The notes below the pieces were generated by a model that was given only the letters and a program-made list of their open reading frames with translations, ran no database searches and had not been told where the DNA came from. Positions 51,169 through 60,296 of a stretch of DNA of 64,000 bases are shown piece by piece. Both the position numbers and the translations under genes were made by a program. Source of the DNA: Methylobacterium sp. J-026 (GTDB taxonomy: Bacteria > Pseudomonadota > Alphaproteobacteria > Rhizobiales > Beijerinckiaceae); NCBI RefSeq assembly GCF_022829585.1, contig NZ_JAKSYC010000241.1, positions 47,802 to 111,801 on the forward strand, read 5' to 3'. Every line of letters starts with the position of its first letter. Position 1 is the first letter of the stretch.

Positions 51169-51407
51169 GGCTGGGCCTCCGTGTCGGAGCAGGCGGCGAG
51201 GGCGTCGAGGAGCGTCCGGAGCCGGTCCGGGACCGGCAGGGCCAGGACGCCGGCGTAGTGCACGCGCAGGCCGCGCCCGATCCGGTCCCGGACCGCCGCG
51301 TCGATCGCGCGGCGCGATGCGCGCGCCGCCCTCTGCGGGATCGCGACGCCCGGCCCGTCCGCCATTGCGGCGCCGGGGATCGCCCGCTCGTCCTTGGTCC
51401 CCGTCAT
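51165..51407 (-). CDS. nepR: anti-sigma factor NepR
   Basis: 80 residues. The NepR signature is clear: RDRIGRGLRVHYAGVLALPV then PDRLRTLLDAL, the two helices that bind EcfG. The N-terminal half is less conserved, as in the family. It starts the nepR-ecfG pair with coupled translation (overlap of four bases). PhyR, when phosphorylated, sequesters NepR. Confidence 0.92.
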   Translation of the reverse strand: MTGTKDERAIPGAAMADGPGVAIPQRAARASRRAIDAAVRDRIGRGLRVHYAGVLALPVPDRLRTLLDALAACSDTEAQP

Positions 51408-51793
51408 GGCCGCGCCCCGTGCCGTGCGCGATGCGGCCCCGCGGGGCCCTGCATTCCACCGCGCCGGTCCCGTGACCGGCCGCCGCGGAGACGCGTCTCA
51501 TCGCCTTCCGACAGCGCTGATAGGCGCCACGGATTTAATCGGCTCTGAATTACGCATTCAGGGAATTTTAATCTTCCGACAGCCCAGCTTGACTGTGGTC
51601 GACAAGAATATATCTGCAGTTACAATTCAGAAATACTGGTCTATAGCTTGGCCGTGGCGAATATCGACCTTCCAGTCTGAACGCCGGATGAGCGCCGGGG
51701 CCGGGCGCGATCGGCCCCGGCTTCGCGCGTCTCCGTCCCCTGCGACGATGGGCACAGATCGGCCTGGACGGGCCGCGACTCACTTTCGTCAAC

Positions 51794-51904
51794 GCCGTAG
51801 CCGCAAGGGGGAGGGGCCAGGGGTGGGGGTGGCTCAGAAGGCACCGCACCGTTCGATCCTGCACGACCCCCACCTCCAACTCCTCCCCGCAAGGGCTACG
51901 GGCG
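51794..51904. repeat. imperfect long inverted repeat element
   Basis: The left arm (51794-51830, beginning GCCGTAGCCGCAAGGGGGAG) is closely complementary to the right arm (51866-51904, ending in CCCCGCAAGGGCTACGGGC). About 35 bases separate them. The arms end in related GTAGCC sequence. It looks like a dispersed non-coding repeat of the REP/ERIC kind; copy number cannot be judged from this window. Confidence 0.6.
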
Positions 51905-51949
51905 GCACAGGTTTGAGGCACCCGGCTCAAGACGCGCAGCGCGACAGGC

Positions 51950-51973
51950 CCCCTCTCCCGCACGGGAGAGGGG
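51950..51973. repeat. perfect 10-base stem hairpin
   Basis: CCCCTCTCCC (51950-51959) and GGGAGAGGGG (51964-51973) with a GCAC loop. It lies 46 bases beyond the inverted repeat element and may be part of the same repeat. It is not next to a stop codon, so a terminator role is unlikely. Confidence 0.7.
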
Positions 51974-52098
51974 ACCCGAGCCCCATCCTGAGGCCACGTC
52001 GCCAAAGCCGATCCGTGAATCCGGTAGCCTGCGGGGGGAGGGAGGGCGCGTGGGTTGCCGGCTAGCCGTCCCGGCAAACCGCCGGGATCAGGGGCCCG

Positions 52099-52641
52099 TC
52101 AGCGGCCAACATCCGGCCGGGGATCCGCGACGAAGCCGTCGCGGTTCGGCATCCGGATCGCCGCCAGGCCGGGGGCGTCGAGCACGGCCCCGTCCGGGAC
52201 GAGCCCGTTCAGGTTCAGGATGTAGGCCGAGACCGCGTAGACGTCGTCGGGGCTGAGCGATCCCGGGGCGTTCATCGGCATGGCCCGGCGGATGTAGTCG
52301 AACAGGGTCGGCGCGTAGGGCCAGAAGCTGCCCACCGTCTTGACCGGCTTGGCCGTGGCCAGGGTGCCCTGGCCGCCGACCAGCGGATCGCCGATCCCGC
52401 CCTCGCCGTGGGCGCCGTGGCAGGCGGCGCAGTGCGCCTCGAACACCGCCCGGCCCTGGGCGACGCTGCCGCGGCCCGGCGGCAGCTTCCGGCCCTCGCG
52501 GTCGATGTCGATGTTCCAGGCCGCGATCTCGGCCGGCGTCGCCGCCCGGCCGATGCCGTAGCGCTCCGCGGCCCGCGCCGCGCCGGCCGCGCCGAGCAGG
52601 AGGAAGGCGGCCGCGAGCGCGCGGGTGCTACGCGTAGCCAT
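52099..52641 (-). CDS. soxD: SoxD-like monoheme cytochrome c
   Basis: 180 residues. Signal peptide RALAAAFLLLGAAGAARA, then a cytochrome c domain with heme motif CAACH, and the downstream axial Met region (AMPMNAPGSLSPDDVYAVSAY). In sulfite dehydrogenases the c-type cytochrome accepts electrons from the molybdenum subunit; this one is short, with a single heme, unlike diheme Paracoccus SoxD. It starts 14 bases inside the soxC gene (52641 vs stop 52628), so expression is coupled. Confidence 0.85.
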   Translation of the reverse strand: MATRSTRALAAAFLLLGAAGAARAAERYGIGRAATPAEIAAWNIDIDREGRKLPPGRGSVAQGRAVFEAHCAACHGAHGEGGIGDPLVGGQGTLATAKPVKTVGSFWPYAPTLFDYIRRAMPMNAPGSLSPDDVYAVSAYILNLNGLVPDGAVLDAPGLAAIRMPNRDGFVADPRPDVGR

Positions 52642-53869
52642 TGGCCACCTCGCCGGTCTCCGCGACGCGCCAGGGGACGATCGCGTTGTTGTGGTAGAAG
52701 GACTTGAGCCCGCGCACCGCCGTCAGATCCGAAAAACTCGGCTGGACGTAGCCGGTCTCGTCGATCGCCCGGCTCATGATGGTCGTCGGCGTGCCGTCCC
52801 AGCTCCAGGGCAGGCGGAACCGCGTCAGCGCCCGGGTCAGGACCGGCGCCTGCAGGGCCGCGTCCGCCCAGGTCCTTCCGTCATCGACCGAGACCTCGAC
52901 GCGCTGGATCCGCCCGCGTCCGCTCCAGGCGATCCCGGTGATCTCGTTGAAGCCGCGGACGATCCGCTGGGTGCCGGAGGGCCGGGTGATGATCGACTTC
53001 GCCTCCATCACGAAGGTGAATTGCCGGGCCGTGCCGTCCGGCATGGAATCCGTGTACTTGGCGGTCTCCTCGCGGGAATAGGCCGGCTCCGCCGTCACGT
53101 TGAGGCGGCGCAGCCACTTCACGTTCATGTTGCCCTCGAAGCCGGGCAGGAGCACCCGCAGCGGGTAGCCCTGCTGCGGGCGCAGCCGCTCGCCGTTCTG
53201 GCTGTAGACCAGCAGGGCGTCGTCGAGGCACTTCTCGACCGGGATGCTGCGGGTGAGGGCGGCGGCGTCCGCGCCCTCCGCGACCACCCACTTGGCCTCC
53301 GGCTTGAGCCCGGCCTCGCGCAGCACCGTCGCGAGCCGCACGCCGGTCCACTCGGCGCAGCTGACCAGCCCGACGAGGTCCGAGGCCGTCTGGCCCTTGA
53401 TCGCCTCGAAGCTCGGGTTGCCCGAGCATTCGAGGAAATGGATGTGGGATTCCGACGGGAAGCGCCGGATGTCGTCCATGGTCAGGACCAGGGGCGTCTC
53501 CACGAGCCCGTGGATCATCAGGCGGTGCCGGGCGGGGTCGATGTCGGGGATGCCGCCGTGGTGGCGCTCGTAGAACAGACCGTTGGGCGTGAGGATGCCG
53601 TCGAGATCTTGGAGCGGCGTGCGGCTCGACGCCGAGATGTACTGCTTGAGGCCCTTGGGCACGTTGCGGATCACGTCCGCCTCGAAGCGCGAGGGCGTCC
53701 CGTAGGTCTGGCTGCCGACATCGGCGCCCGGCACGGTCATCCATTCCGGGGTGCCGGGGGGCATCGCCTCCTCCGCCCGGGCGGCGCCGGCCAGCGCGCC
53801 CACGGCCGCGGCCGCGCCCTGGACGAGGAAGCGCCGCCGCGCCGGCGGACCGTCAGGGTCTCGGGTCAT
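52628..53869 (-). CDS. soxC: SoxC-like sulfite dehydrogenase, molybdenum subunit
   Basis: 413 residues. A Tat-type leader (ARRRFLVQGAAAAVGALAGA) precedes the sulfite oxidase fold. The conserved SoxC block RTPLQDLDGILTPNGLFYER and the Mo-ligand Cys148 in HFLECSGN are present, followed by RPQQGYPLRVLLPGFEG and the dimerisation domain TARQFTFVMEAKS. It oxidises sulfite or a sulfur-bound sulfite equivalent in the periplasm, passing electrons to SoxD. The rest of the sox cluster (soxXYZAB) is not in this window. Confidence 0.9.
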   Translation of the reverse strand: MTRDPDGPPARRRFLVQGAAAAVGALAGAARAEEAMPPGTPEWMTVPGADVGSQTYGTPSRFEADVIRNVPKGLKQYISASSRTPLQDLDGILTPNGLFYERHHGGIPDIDPARHRLMIHGLVETPLVLTMDDIRRFPSESHIHFLECSGNPSFEAIKGQTASDLVGLVSCAEWTGVRLATVLREAGLKPEAKWVVAEGADAAALTRSIPVEKCLDDALLVYSQNGERLRPQQGYPLRVLLPGFEGNMNVKWLRRLNVTAEPAYSREETAKYTDSMPDGTARQFTFVMEAKSIITRPSGTQRIVRGFNEITGIAWSGRGRIQRVEVSVDDGRTWADAALQAPVLTRALTRFRLPWSWDGTPTTIMSRAIDETGYVQPSFSDLTAVRGLKSFYHNNAIVPWRVAETGEVANGYA

Positions 53870-53973
53870 CGCATCGCGCTCCAGCCTGGGGGTCGAAGAT
53901 CACCCTCGTGCCGGCAAAGCCTACAGGAAAACCGGCCTCCTGCCAGGCAGCAGGGCCTCGGCCTCCGCGAGGG

Positions 53974-54915
53974 TCAGCGTTCCGTGAGGTGGCGGCGCAC
54001 GGCCCGCGCCGTGACGGCCGAGACGCGCACGTTCGATTCCCGGGTCACCCCGGCGATGTGCGGCGTCAGGATCAGGTTGGGCACGTCGGTGAACACCGCG
54101 CCGGCCTCCGCATCGAGGGGCTCGCGGTCGAACACGTCGAGGGCCGCGCCGCCGAGATGGCCCGCGCGCAGGGATGCCGCCACGGCGGCCGCGTCCACGA
54201 TCCCGCCCCGGGCGGCATTGATCAGCACGGCGCCCGGCGGCATCCGGGCGAGGGCGTCGGCGCCGATCAGGCCGCTTGTGGCATCGGTGAGCGGCACGTG
54301 CAGGGAGAGGACGTCGCTCCCGGCGATCAGCGCGTCGAGATCCCGGCGCGCCACCGGGCCGGACGGCGGCGTCCAGGCCGGGTCCCCGGGGGCGAGGAAC
54401 GGGTCGTGGGCCGCGACCGTCATGCCGAGGGCGGCAGCCCGGCGGGCGGTCTCCCGGGCGATGGCCCCGAAGCCCAGGAGGCCGAGGCGCTTGCCGCCGA
54501 TCTCGCGCCCCATCAGGGCGGTGCGCGGCCAGGTCCCGGCGGCGACCCGGGGGGTGGCCCCGTAGGCGCCGCGCAGCAGCAGCAGCGCGGTGGCCACGAC
54601 GTATTCCGCCACCGCGCCGTCATTGGCGCCGGTCGCCGGGTAGACCGCGATGCCGCGGTCCCGGCAGGCCGCCACGTCGATGTTGTCGAGCCCGACGCCG
54701 AGGCGGCCCACTACCTTGAGTTCCCGCGCCGCGTCCAGCAGGGCGCCGCGCACCTGGGTCCGGTTGCGCACGATCAGGGCATCGGCACCGGCGAGGGCCG
54801 CCGCCAGCGCCGCGGGGCGGTCGACGAGGCCGGGATCGTACAGGGTGTCGAAGTCGGCGAGTTCGTCGGCGATCGCCGCCTCGTCCATGAACTCGCTGAT
54901 GACGACCTTGCGCAT
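53974..54915 (-). CDS. D-2-hydroxyacid dehydrogenase, sulfolactate dehydrogenase-like
   Basis: 313 residues from ATG 54915, with AAGGA upstream. NAD-binding motif LGLLGFGAIA and the conserved ARGGIVD and HIAG catalytic blocks are present; RLGVGLDNID is the usual helix before the fold. The N-terminus VVISEFMDEAAIADELADF and LIVRNRTQVRGALLDAA resembles (S)-sulfolactate dehydrogenases (SlcC), judged from memory. The neighbouring soxCD would oxidise the sulfite released from sulfolactate, which would make sense, but no sulfonate lyase is in the window. Confidence 0.85.
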   Translation of the reverse strand: MRKVVISEFMDEAAIADELADFDTLYDPGLVDRPAALAAALAGADALIVRNRTQVRGALLDAARELKVVGRLGVGLDNIDVAACRDRGIAVYPATGANDGAVAEYVVATALLLLRGAYGATPRVAAGTWPRTALMGREIGGKRLGLLGFGAIARETARRAAALGMTVAAHDPFLAPGDPAWTPPSGPVARRDLDALIAGSDVLSLHVPLTDATSGLIGADALARMPPGAVLINAARGGIVDAAAVAASLRAGHLGGAALDVFDREPLDAEAGAVFTDVPNLILTPHIAGVTRESNVRVSAVTARAVRRHLTER

Positions 54916-55355
54916 GGGATGTCCTTCTCAGGTCGCCGGCACGGCGGCCGGCAGGGGGCTGCGTGCGCCTCTTCGCCCGGGCCGTCCACTGCGAGGGGGC
55001 GGGCCCGCGCCAACGCGTTCCCCGCGTGATCCGGGCCCGCCGGCACCGGACGGGCGCGTCAGGCACCGCGGTCGAGCTTCGTCTTCGCGAAGTCCCGGGG
55101 GGCCCGATCGACTTGGCGGTGCGCATCGCCAGGGCGATGATAATCCGCTGCGCCGGCATTCGGTGCTCCGATACCGCTCCCCCGTCGTCCACGCACAGGA
55201 GATCCGGGCCGACCCGTCGCCGGCGGCTCTGTGCCGCCAAGTCCCGTCACCGTCCACGGAGCCGCGGCCATCCCACCGCCGGGGCGCCGCGTTTTTCGGA
55301 CCCGCCCGGCGTCCCGCTGCCGGCGGCTGACGGCAGGCGCCGCGGCCCAGGCGCC
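54916..55355. other. gap, no gene seen
   Basis: 440 GC-rich bases. Several Arg/Pro/Gly-rich frames overlap on both strands, none with a ribosome site or recognisable content. Confidence 0.4.
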
Positions 55356-56453
55356 TCACGCCGGCTGGCGCTGCACCGGGGCGAGGCCGAAGCGGATGAT
55401 CTCGTGGGGCAGGCGGTCCAGCGGCAGGACCTTGACGGCGGCGTCGCGCTCGATCGCCTCCTTGGGCATGCCGAACACCACACAGCTCTCCTCGTCCTGC
55501 GCCACCGTGAGCGCGCCGGCCCGGCGCATCTCCAGGAGGCCGTTGGCGCCGTCGTCGCCCATGCCGGTCATGAGGATGCCGAGCGCGTTGGCGCCGGCGC
55601 ATTGCGCGGCCCCGCGGAACAGCACGTCCACCGAGGGGCGGTGGCGCGAGACCAGCGGGCCGTCCTTCACCGCAACGGTGTAGCGCGTGCCGCTGCGCTG
55701 GAGCAGCAGGTGCCGCCCGCCCGGCGCGATCAGGGCCTGGCCGGGGCCGACCGCGTCACCGTCCTCGGCCTCCTTCACCGCGATGGCGCAGAGCCCGTCG
55801 AGCCGCTTGGCGAAGGCCGCCGTGAAATGCTCGGGCATGTGCTGGACGATGACCAGGCCCGGGCAATCGAGCGGCAGCACCTCGAGCACGTCGCGCAAGG
55901 ATTCCGTGCCGCCCGTGGAGGCGCCGATGCAGACGATCGGCTCGGTCCCGGCCAGGGTCCGGGGGCGGCCCGAGGGCGGCAGCACGGCGTCGGCGGTGAG
56001 CTTGGCCTCGATCGGCCGGAAGGCCGGACGGCTCGCGCGCAGCTTCGCCCGGGCGGCGGCCCGGACCGCGTCGCAGACCCGCACCGAGGATTCCGTCAGG
56101 AACTGGCGGGTGTCGACGCGGGGCTTCGGGAGGACGTCGACGGCGCCCGCCTCCAGCACCTCGAACAGGGTCCGCGAGCCGTCGTCGGTGAGCGTCGAGC
56201 AGATGATCACCGGGATCGGCCGCTGGGCCATGATCTTGCGCAGGAAGGTCAGCCCGTCCATCCGGGGCATCTCGAGGTCGAGGATGATGACGTCCGGGAC
56301 CTCGTCGTGGATGCGCCGGGCCGCGATGAACGGGTCCGCCGCCGTGCCCAGCACCGCGATGTCGGGGGCCGCCTCGAGGATGCCCACCAGGGTCTGCCGC
56401 ACCGAGGCGGAATCGTCCACGATCAGGACGCGGATCGGAGGGATGCGGCTCAC
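55356..56453 (-). CDS. cheB: chemotaxis protein-glutamate methylesterase CheB (cluster 2)
   Basis: 365 residues from GTG 56453, which overlaps the cheR stop by four bases (GTGA). Receiver at 5-125 with phospho-Asp59 ([12 protein letters not shown]). The methylesterase domain has the Ser in [12 protein letters not shown], the His in QHMPEHFTA and [11 protein letters not shown] near the end. It terminates the second operon, read cheA, cheW::mcp, cheW, cheR, cheB on the minus strand. The linker between domains is short and basic ([14 protein letters not shown]). It differs from the cluster 1 CheB, which has an Ala/Pro linker. Confidence 0.94.
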   Translation of the reverse strand: MSRIPPIRVLIVDDSASVRQTLVGILEAAPDIAVLGTAADPFIAARRIHDEVPDVIILDLEMPRMDGLTFLRKIMAQRPIPVIICSTLTDDGSRTLFEVLEAGAVDVLPKPRVDTRQFLTESSVRVCDAVRAAARAKLRASRPAFRPIEAKLTADAVLPPSGRPRTLAGTEPIVCIGASTGGTESLRDVLEVLPLDCPGLVIVQHMPEHFTAAFAKRLDGLCAIAVKEAEDGDAVGPGQALIAPGGRHLLLQRSGTRYTVAVKDGPLVSRHRPSVDVLFRGAAQCAGANALGILMTGMGDDGANGLLEMRRAGALTVAQDEESCVVFGMPKEAIERDAAVKVLPLDRLPHEIIRFGLAPVQRQPA

Positions 56454-57295
56454 GCGACCGCGCCCTTCACCGCACCGAAGATCGTCGAGGAGACCTGCTC
56501 CAGGCCCGGCACCCCGGCCCCGGCCATCGATTCCGAATGCCCGACCACAAGGAAGCCGCCGGGCCGCAGATGCGTGGCGAGCCGGGACAGTACTGCCCGC
56601 TGGGTGTCCTTGTCGAAGTAGATCAGGACGTTGCGGCAGAAGATGATGTCGATGTCGTGATCGACCGGGTACTGGGCGTTCATCAGGTTCAAGTGCTTGA
56701 AGCGCACGCGGGCCCGCAGCTCCGGGACGATCCGCCCGACCTTCCAGGTCGGGTCCCGGGCCTCCATCACGTAGCGCCTGCGGAAATGCGGCGGCACCGC
56801 CTGGAGGACGTCCTCCGGATAGATGCCGTCGGCGGCGACCCGCAGGACCTCGGTGGAGACGTCGGTGCCGAGGATCGCGTAATCGAGGGCATGCCCGGCC
56901 ATTGCCATGTCGTGCAGCACCATCGCCAGGGTGTAGGCCTCGGCCCCCGTGGAGGCGGCGGCACTCCACAGCTTGAGGCGCGCCTGGGTGGCGCCGTTCC
57001 GGCGCAGCATCGGTACCAGCTCGTCCCGGAGCTGGTCGAAATGCGCCGGCTCGCGGAAGAAATCGGTCTTGTTGGTGGTGACGCAATCGATGATGTGGAC
57101 GAGTTCCTGGGCGAGGTGGCCCTCCTCGAAGACGTGCCGCCCGTAGGCCGACAGGGATTCGATATCGAGGGCGCGCAGGCGCTTGCGCAGCCGTCCCTCC
57201 ACCATGGTGCGCTTGGCCGCCGGGATCTGGATCCCGACCCGGTCCTGGATCAGGTCGGCGACGCTCTCGAAATGTCGGTCGCTCAGCTGCGGCAT
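56450..57295 (-). CDS. cheR: chemoreceptor methyltransferase CheR (cluster 2)
   Basis: 281 residues from ATG 57295 with AGGA upstream. N-terminal helical domain ([20 protein letters not shown]), then [40 protein letters not shown], and the block [16 protein letters not shown]-dependent methylation of receptor glutamates. It overlaps cheB downstream by four bases. Confidence 0.95.
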   Translation of the reverse strand: MPQLSDRHFESVADLIQDRVGIQIPAAKRTMVEGRLRKRLRALDIESLSAYGRHVFEEGHLAQELVHIIDCVTTNKTDFFREPAHFDQLRDELVPMLRRNGATQARLKLWSAAASTGAEAYTLAMVLHDMAMAGHALDYAILGTDVSTEVLRVAADGIYPEDVLQAVPPHFRRRYVMEARDPTWKVGRIVPELRARVRFKHLNLMNAQYPVDHDIDIIFCRNVLIYFDKDTQRAVLSRLATHLRPGGFLVVGHSESMAGAGVPGLEQVSSTIFGAVKGAVA

Positions 57296-57317
57296 GGCAT
57301 CGATCCTCGTCCGGCGT

Positions 57318-57791
57318 TCAGGCTGCGAGCGCCGGGACCAGGAGGGCCGGGTCGTCGCCCGCCATCAGCGCCTTGAGGTCGAACACGACCACGAAGGCCT
57401 CGCCCCGCCGGCCGATGCCGGCGATGTAGGTCGAGCGCCAGCGGCCGCCGACATCGGGGGCGGGCTCCAGATCGGCGCTGTCGAGCTCGGTGACCTCGAT
57501 CACCCGGTCGGCCACGAAGCCGACCCGCATCTCGCGCGTCCCCATGGGGATGTTGAGCAGGATGATCCGGGTCGCCGGGGTCACGCCGGTCGCCGGGAGG
57601 CCGAGCTTCGTGCGCAGGTCGATCACCGGGTAGCTCTGCCCGCGCACGTCGATCATGCCGACCAGGAACGGCGGCGCCTGCGGCAGGGCCGCCGGCGCGC
57701 GGTAATCGAGAATCTCGTGCACGGATTCGATGGCGATCCCGAAGATCTCGCGATCGAGGCCGAGGGTCAGGTATTGCCACACGCTGGACAT
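57318..57791 (-). CDS. cheW: chemotaxis coupling protein CheW (cluster 2)
   Basis: 157 residues from ATG 57791, with GGAGA upstream. Complete CheW: YLTLGLDREIFGIAIESVHE, MIDVRGQSYPVIDLRTKLGL, and the C-terminal part present in full (RRGEAFVVVFDLKALM). It lies between the fused cheW::mcp gene and cheR and therefore can provide normal coupling even if the CheW part of the fusion is inactive. Confidence 0.94.
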   Translation of the reverse strand: MSSVWQYLTLGLDREIFGIAIESVHEILDYRAPAALPQAPPFLVGMIDVRGQSYPVIDLRTKLGLPATGVTPATRIILLNIPMGTREMRVGFVADRVIEVTELDSADLEPAPDVGGRWRSTYIAGIGRRGEAFVVVFDLKALMAGDDPALLVPALAA

Positions 57792-57929
57792 GCTCTGGTC
57801 TCCGGCTGGGCCGCTGCCGGCCGGGTCCTGCCCGATCTGGGGGACACGGGCCTTCACCGCGGCACTCTGGGGTCGGTCGTTTCAGGGAGGGGCACCGCGC
57901 GAAAGACGCCCGCGCGGTGCCGGGGCCGC

Positions 57930-60296
57930 TCAGGCGGCGCGGATGAAGTCGGCGTCCCGGGCGTCGCCGTCGCCCATGTCGAAGTCGAAGCCGCTCCCCG
58001 AAGCCAGGGTCGGCCGGCCGGCGCGGGCCTTGCCGCCGGCCTTCACGCCGGCCTTGGCCTTGGCCGGCGCGCCCATCCGGGCCGCCGTCGCCCGCAGCCG
58101 CGTCGCCGCCGCGGTCACGTCCGCCCCCGCCGCATCGACGCGGAAATACGCGATCGTCGCCTGCAGCCGCTCGGCCTGAGTGGCCAATTCGTCCGAGGTC
58201 GCCGAGACCTGTTCGGACGCGCTGGCGTTCTGCTGGGTGACCTTGTCGAGCTGCTGGATCGCCTGGTTGATCTGCGCCGAGCCGACATCCTGCTCCCGGC
58301 ACGCCGCCGAGATCTCTTCCACCAGGATCGCGGTCTTGCGGATATCCGGGACCAGCCGCCCGAGCATCTCGCCGGCCTGCTGGGCCGCCTTCACCGTGTC
58401 GGCCGAGAGCGTGCCGATCTCGGCCGCCGCCGCCTGGCTGCGCTCGGCGAGCTTGCGCACCTCGGACGCCACCACCGCAAAACCCCGGCCGTGTTCGCCG
58501 GCGCGCGCCGCCTCGACGGCGGCGTTGAGCGCCAAAAGATCGGTCTGTCGGGCGATCTCCTGCACGATGGTGATCTTCTGGGCGATGGTCTGCATGGCAT
58601 CGACCGCGCGTCCCACCGCGACGCCGCTGGCCTCGGCGTCCTGGGCCGACTGGCGCGCGATGGCCTCGGTCTGGCTGGCGTTCTGGGCGTTCTGCTTGAC
58701 GTTGGCAGCCATCTCCTCGACCGAGGCGGAGGCTTCCTCGGTGGAGGCGGCCTGCTCGGTCGAGCCCTGCGACAGCTGCTCGGCCGAGGACGACAGCTCC
58801 TGAGAACCCGCCGACACGTTGGTGGTGGCGGCGATGACCTGGGTCACGACCTCGCGCAGCTTCAGGTTCATCGCCTGGACGGCGTGCAGCAGATCGGTGA
58901 TCTCGTCGCGGCCGGACCCGACCACGTCCCGGGTCAGGTCGCCCGCGGCGACGCGGGTCGCGGCATCGACCGCCCGCTGCAGGCCCCGGGAGATCGCGAT
59001 CGACAGCCAGACGGCCATGGCGAACCCGATCGCCACCGCACCGGCGATGACGCCGCCGAGCATCAGGCGCGTGGATTCATAGGCGGCCTGGGTGTCGCGG
59101 ACGTAGCTTTGGGCCACGTCCTCCTCGTAGGCGCGCAGCTTCGCGGCCTCGCCGGTGACCGCCGCCCGGGCCTGGGTGAACGGGCCCACGATGATCTGTA
59201 GCGCCTTGGCGTCGGTGTTGGCGAGACCGAGAGCGAAGATCCGCTCGCCGATCGGCTCCCAGGTCTTGACCGCGGCCGAGATCGCCCGGACCGCGTCGAG
59301 GAAGCCGTTGGCGCGGCCGGCCTCGGTGAGCCGGGCGAGATCCTGATCGAGCTGGCGGCGATGCTCCTGATACTCGCCGGCGAACGTCGCGAGCTGCGCC
59401 TCGTCGCTGATCATCACCTCGCGGTAGATCTCAGCCACGAGGCGGGTCACCCGCAGCTCGATGGCGTCGACGAGGCGGCGGTTCTCCACCGACAGGTCCG
59501 GGCGGGAGGCCAGTTCCTCGATCCGGGCCATCACGGCTCCGTAGGCGGCCATCTGCTCATTGCCGGCGATACCGATGGCGGTGTTGTTGCCGTTCTTGGT
59601 CGACAATTCCATGCCCTTGGCCGCGACCTCGTTCAGCTGGTTCCAATGGTCCTGCAGGGGCCTGATCCGGGCACGCTCCTCCGGCGTGGCCCGCTCCGTG
59701 AGCTCAGCCAGGAGTGCGCGGAACCGGCCGTCCTGGGCCTTGAAGTCGAGGGTGAGCTGCGCCCGCCCGGCATCGGTCGGCTCCAGCAGCGTGCGGTTCA
59801 TGATGCGCGCCGCCTCGACCGAGAGGGTCTCGACGCGCAGGATGCGCTGGACCTGCGCGAACGGGCCGGACGCGAAGGCCTGCATCCGCTCGTTCGAGGC
59901 GCTGAGGCTCGCGATGGCCAGGTAGCCGGCCCCGCCCAGGAGGACCAGGATCTCCAGGGCGACCGCGGTCACCTCGAACACCTTGTCGGCCACCAGCGCG
60001 ACCAGGGTCGGATCGCCGTCGAGATCGAGCTCGACGACCACGAAGCGCGTGTCCGGCGTGGCCGCTGCCATCGGCATGCCGAAGCGCTCCCGGATGTCGG
60101 CCAGCGGCACGACGTTGCCGCGCACGTTGACCACGTGGCCGAGATGCGGGCGCGCCCCGGCGACCCGGGTGGTCGGGATCGGGTCGATGATCTCGCGCAC
60201 CATCCCGGCCCCGAGCGCGAAGGTCTCGGTGCCGATGCGCATCATCACGACCTGCAGGGCGCGGCCCTGCTCGATGGCCTCGACGAAATCGGTCAT
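57930..60296 (-). CDS. chimeric protein: truncated CheW domain fused to a chemoreceptor
   Basis: 788 residues from ATG 60296. Residues 1-110 are a CheW domain ([50 protein letters not shown]) that stops about 40 residues short of a full CheW. At about residue 111 it runs into [20 protein letters not shown], which is the first membrane span of a methyl-accepting chemotaxis protein. A periplasmic helical sensor (about 135-405), TM2 ([20 protein letters not shown]), HAMP and a signalling domain with tip [20 protein letters not shown] follow. The reading frame is continuous. The upstream cheA stop overlaps the start codon (TGATG). Confidence 0.88.
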   Translation of the reverse strand: MTDFVEAIEQGRALQVVMMRIGTETFALGAGMVREIIDPIPTTRVAGARPHLGHVVNVRGNVVPLADIRERFGMPMAAATPDTRFVVVELDLDGDPTLVALVADKVFEVTAVALEILVLLGGAGYLAIASLSASNERMQAFASGPFAQVQRILRVETLSVEAARIMNRTLLEPTDAGRAQLTLDFKAQDGRFRALLAELTERATPEERARIRPLQDHWNQLNEVAAKGMELSTKNGNNTAIGIAGNEQMAAYGAVMARIEELASRPDLSVENRRLVDAIELRVTRLVAEIYREVMISDEAQLATFAGEYQEHRRQLDQDLARLTEAGRANGFLDAVRAISAAVKTWEPIGERIFALGLANTDAKALQIIVGPFTQARAAVTGEAAKLRAYEEDVAQSYVRDTQAAYESTRLMLGGVIAGAVAIGFAMAVWLSIAISRGLQRAVDAATRVAAGDLTRDVVGSGRDEITDLLHAVQAMNLKLREVVTQVIAATTNVSAGSQELSSSAEQLSQGSTEQAASTEEASASVEEMAANVKQNAQNASQTEAIARQSAQDAEASGVAVGRAVDAMQTIAQKITIVQEIARQTDLLALNAAVEAARAGEHGRGFAVVASEVRKLAERSQAAAAEIGTLSADTVKAAQQAGEMLGRLVPDIRKTAILVEEISAACREQDVGSAQINQAIQQLDKVTQQNASASEQVSATSDELATQAERLQATIAYFRVDAAGADVTAAATRLRATAARMGAPAKAKAGVKAGGKARAGRPTLASGSGFDFDMGDGDARDADFIRAA

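Larger units (their letters stand above)
51408..52098. other. long gap with AT-rich promoter region and inverted repeats
   Basis: 691 bases with no accepted gene. 51530-51660 is AT-rich and likely holds the nepR promoter and a TTGACTGT motif at 51589-51596. 51794-51974 holds inverted repeats listed separately. Confidence 0.5.

Noticed and set aside
51408..51700. A GGAAC-N16/17-CGTT promoter for EcfG upstream of nepR
   Set aside because: I looked for it by eye on the minus strand and saw no convincing pair; autoregulation cannot be claimed.
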